A stretch of DNA of 64,000 nt, taken from assembly GCA_963777595.1 (NCBI GenBank), contig CAVZRE010000019.1, positions 1 through 64,000 of the forward strand. The letters run 5' to 3'. The translations under genes were made by a program, and so were the position numbers. Position 1 is the stretch's first letter. Every line of letters begins with the position of its first letter. The stretch comes from CAVVFX01 sp963777595. GTDB lineage: Bacteria; Acidobacteriota; Terriglobia; Bryobacterales; Bryobacteraceae. Of this stretch, positions 62,837 through 64,000 are shown in pieces. The notes under the pieces were generated by a model. The model was given only the letters and a program-made list of their open reading frames with translations, had not been told where the DNA came from and did not search any database.

Positions 62837-64000
62837 ATGCATGAACGAGTGCGAAGTCTCAATCCCATTCCGATCCGTCACGATGCGCAATATGTCCTTT
62901 ATTGGACTCAGATGGATCGCCGCGCACAAGCGAATTTCGGTCTGAATCTTGCGGCAGAACTCGCCAATGAACGAGGTCTTCCGCTTCTGGTATATGAGGG
63001 CCTGACCTGCACGTATAAAGAGGCCAACGATCGAATCCACACGTTTATGCTACAGGCGGTGCCCGAAACCGCGCGGCAGATGCGGAAGCTCGGTGCCGGC
63101 TATTGCTTCTATCTGCGGCGCAGACCGACGGATCCCAACGATGTTCTTTATCGCTTGGCCAGGAACGCCGCCGCGGTGGTTACTGACGACTATCCCACCT
63201 TCATCGCGGCTCAGCACAACAGCCGTGTCCCGGAGAAAATCGGTGTAGCATTTTTGGCGGTCGATTCCAGCTGTGTTGTGCCGATGAGCCGTCACGAGAA
63301 GAGGGCTTATGGAGCCTATACCATCCGGCCGCGCATTCACAAACTGTTACCCGAATATCTCAAGCCTGCTCCCGAAGTGAAGTTGAAACAACGTTGGCCG
63401 ACCCCGTCCGCGTCGATCATCGAGCCCTGGCACACGGAGGTCACTCCAGTGAATATCGCGGAACTGGTCGCGTCTTGCGACATCGACCACCGCGTTCCTC
63501 CGTCGATCTCTTTCGACGGAGGGCGCAGCGCAGCCCAAAAGCATCTCGCCCATTTCCTCGAGCGGAATCTTCGCCGCTATGCTCGCGATCGCAACGAGCC
63601 CAGCCGGCATGGGACGTCGAATCTAAGTCCCTACCTGCATTTCGGACACATCGCGGCTCTGGAAATTGCACTGGCTGCCCAAGAGAACGCCCAACACTAT
63701 GATTTGGTCGTCGATGAATTTCTCGAGGAGTTGATCGTCCGGCGCGAACTCGCGTTCAACTTCGCGCGCTTCGCCACCAATGTGGAATCGTTTTGCGATC
63801 TGCCCGGCTGGTGCCATACCAACATGAAAAAGCACGCCGCCGACCCCAGAGAGACCGTGTATTCGCTCGCCCAGTTCGAGGCCGCCGAAACCTATGACCC
63901 CCTTTGGAACGCCACTCAAAAGGAACTGTTGATCCGAGGCAAAATTCACGGCTACTATCGGATGTATTGGGGCAAGAAGATCATCGAGTGGTCGGCAACC
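62837..64000 (+). CDS. phr: Class II CPD photolyase, 3' end outside the window
   Basis: 388 codons up to the window edge with no stop. Light-driven repair of cyclobutane pyrimidine dimers. Start MHERVRSLNPIPIRHDAQYV, then YVLYWTQMDRRAQANFGLNL, VVTDDYPTFIAAQHN, YGAYTIRPRIHKLLPEYL, NLSPYLHFGHIAALEIALAA, EELIVRRELAFNFARF and the class II end WNATQKELLIRGKIHGYYRM with YWGKKIIEWS. ATG 62837 is the first in-frame start fitting the family. Only the last part of the C-terminal domain is missing. Confidence 0.93.
   Translation, partial: MHERVRSLNPIPIRHDAQYVLYWTQMDRRAQANFGLNLAAELANERGLPLLVYEGLTCTYKEANDRIHTFMLQAVPETARQMRKLGAGYCFYLRRRPTDPNDVLYRLARNAAAVVTDDYPTFIAAQHNSRVPEKIGVAFLAVDSSCVVPMSRHEKRAYGAYTIRPRIHKLLPEYLKPAPEVKLKQRWPTPSASIIEPWHTEVTPVNIAELVASCDIDHRVPPSISFDGGRSAAQKHLAHFLERNLRRYARDRNEPSRHGTSNLSPYLHFGHIAALEIALAAQENAQHYDLVVDEFLEELIVRRELAFNFARFATNVESFCDLPGWCHTNMKKHAADPRETVYSLAQFEAAETYDPLWNATQKELLIRGKIHGYYRMYWGKKIIEWSAT

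Noticed and set aside
1..64000. CRISPR arrays, rRNA genes and riboswitches
   Set aside because: No regularly spaced repeats, rRNA-like sequence or recognisable aptamer was seen.

Overview
The window looks like the chromosome of an Acidobacteriota bacterium of the Solibacter/Bryobacter type. This is inferred from gene families and no search was run. The signs are a TIGR03437 (Solibacter-type) domain, an Oar-like TonB-dependent receptor with a carboxypeptidase-regulatory domain, a PEP-CTERM protein, Tat-exported enzymes, a bactofilin and many glycoside hydrolases.

Layout. Positions 1-2443 hold the 3' end of an RND efflux permease gene and a NodT-type outer membrane factor. About 2.4-27.0 kb is a layered accessory region. 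It contains a decayed MFS transporter, an AbiE toxin-antitoxin pair, a DnaA domain IV protein and a broken plasmid RepA. A tRNA-Gly 3' half and a tyrosine integrase follow, with dyad repeats, a WYL protein and a serine resolvase. Next comes an IS66-type transposon (10.5-19.0 kb, minus strand) with gene order tnpA-tnpB-DUF4338-tnpC. A nuclease-like gene, an AbrB-domain protein, a KfrB-like remnant and a second AbiE pair come after it. Last are a truncated helicase, a HEPN protein, an RND permease fragment and an integrase fragment beside tRNA-Gln. About 27-64 kb is ordinary chromosome: polysaccharide and peptide degradation, then housekeeping genes (aroC, def, fmt, argJ, wrbA, acyP, apt, ispE) and a GH28/rhaT pectin-rhamnose pair. 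It ends in a class II photolyase gene that runs off the window.

Main finding. The IS66-type transposon is interrupted by two separate 2.6-kb elements, each carrying a large serine recombinase: 12522-15108 in the DUF4338 gene and 15748-18393 in tnpB. Removing each between a shared CA core restores both host genes exactly in frame. In both elements the first gene (orf1) has no start codon inside its own end. The missing ATG lies at the opposite end of the element, downstream of the recombinase, so joining the ends into a circle gives one continuous in-frame ORF in both cases. The conserved YRWHP motif then falls at residues 22-26 and 24-28. This predicts a gene that is complete only in the excised circular form.

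Caution. At least ten genes, including the normally essential ispE and the conserved fmt, carry one or a few frameshifts. Indel errors in the assembly are a serious alternative to real gene decay.
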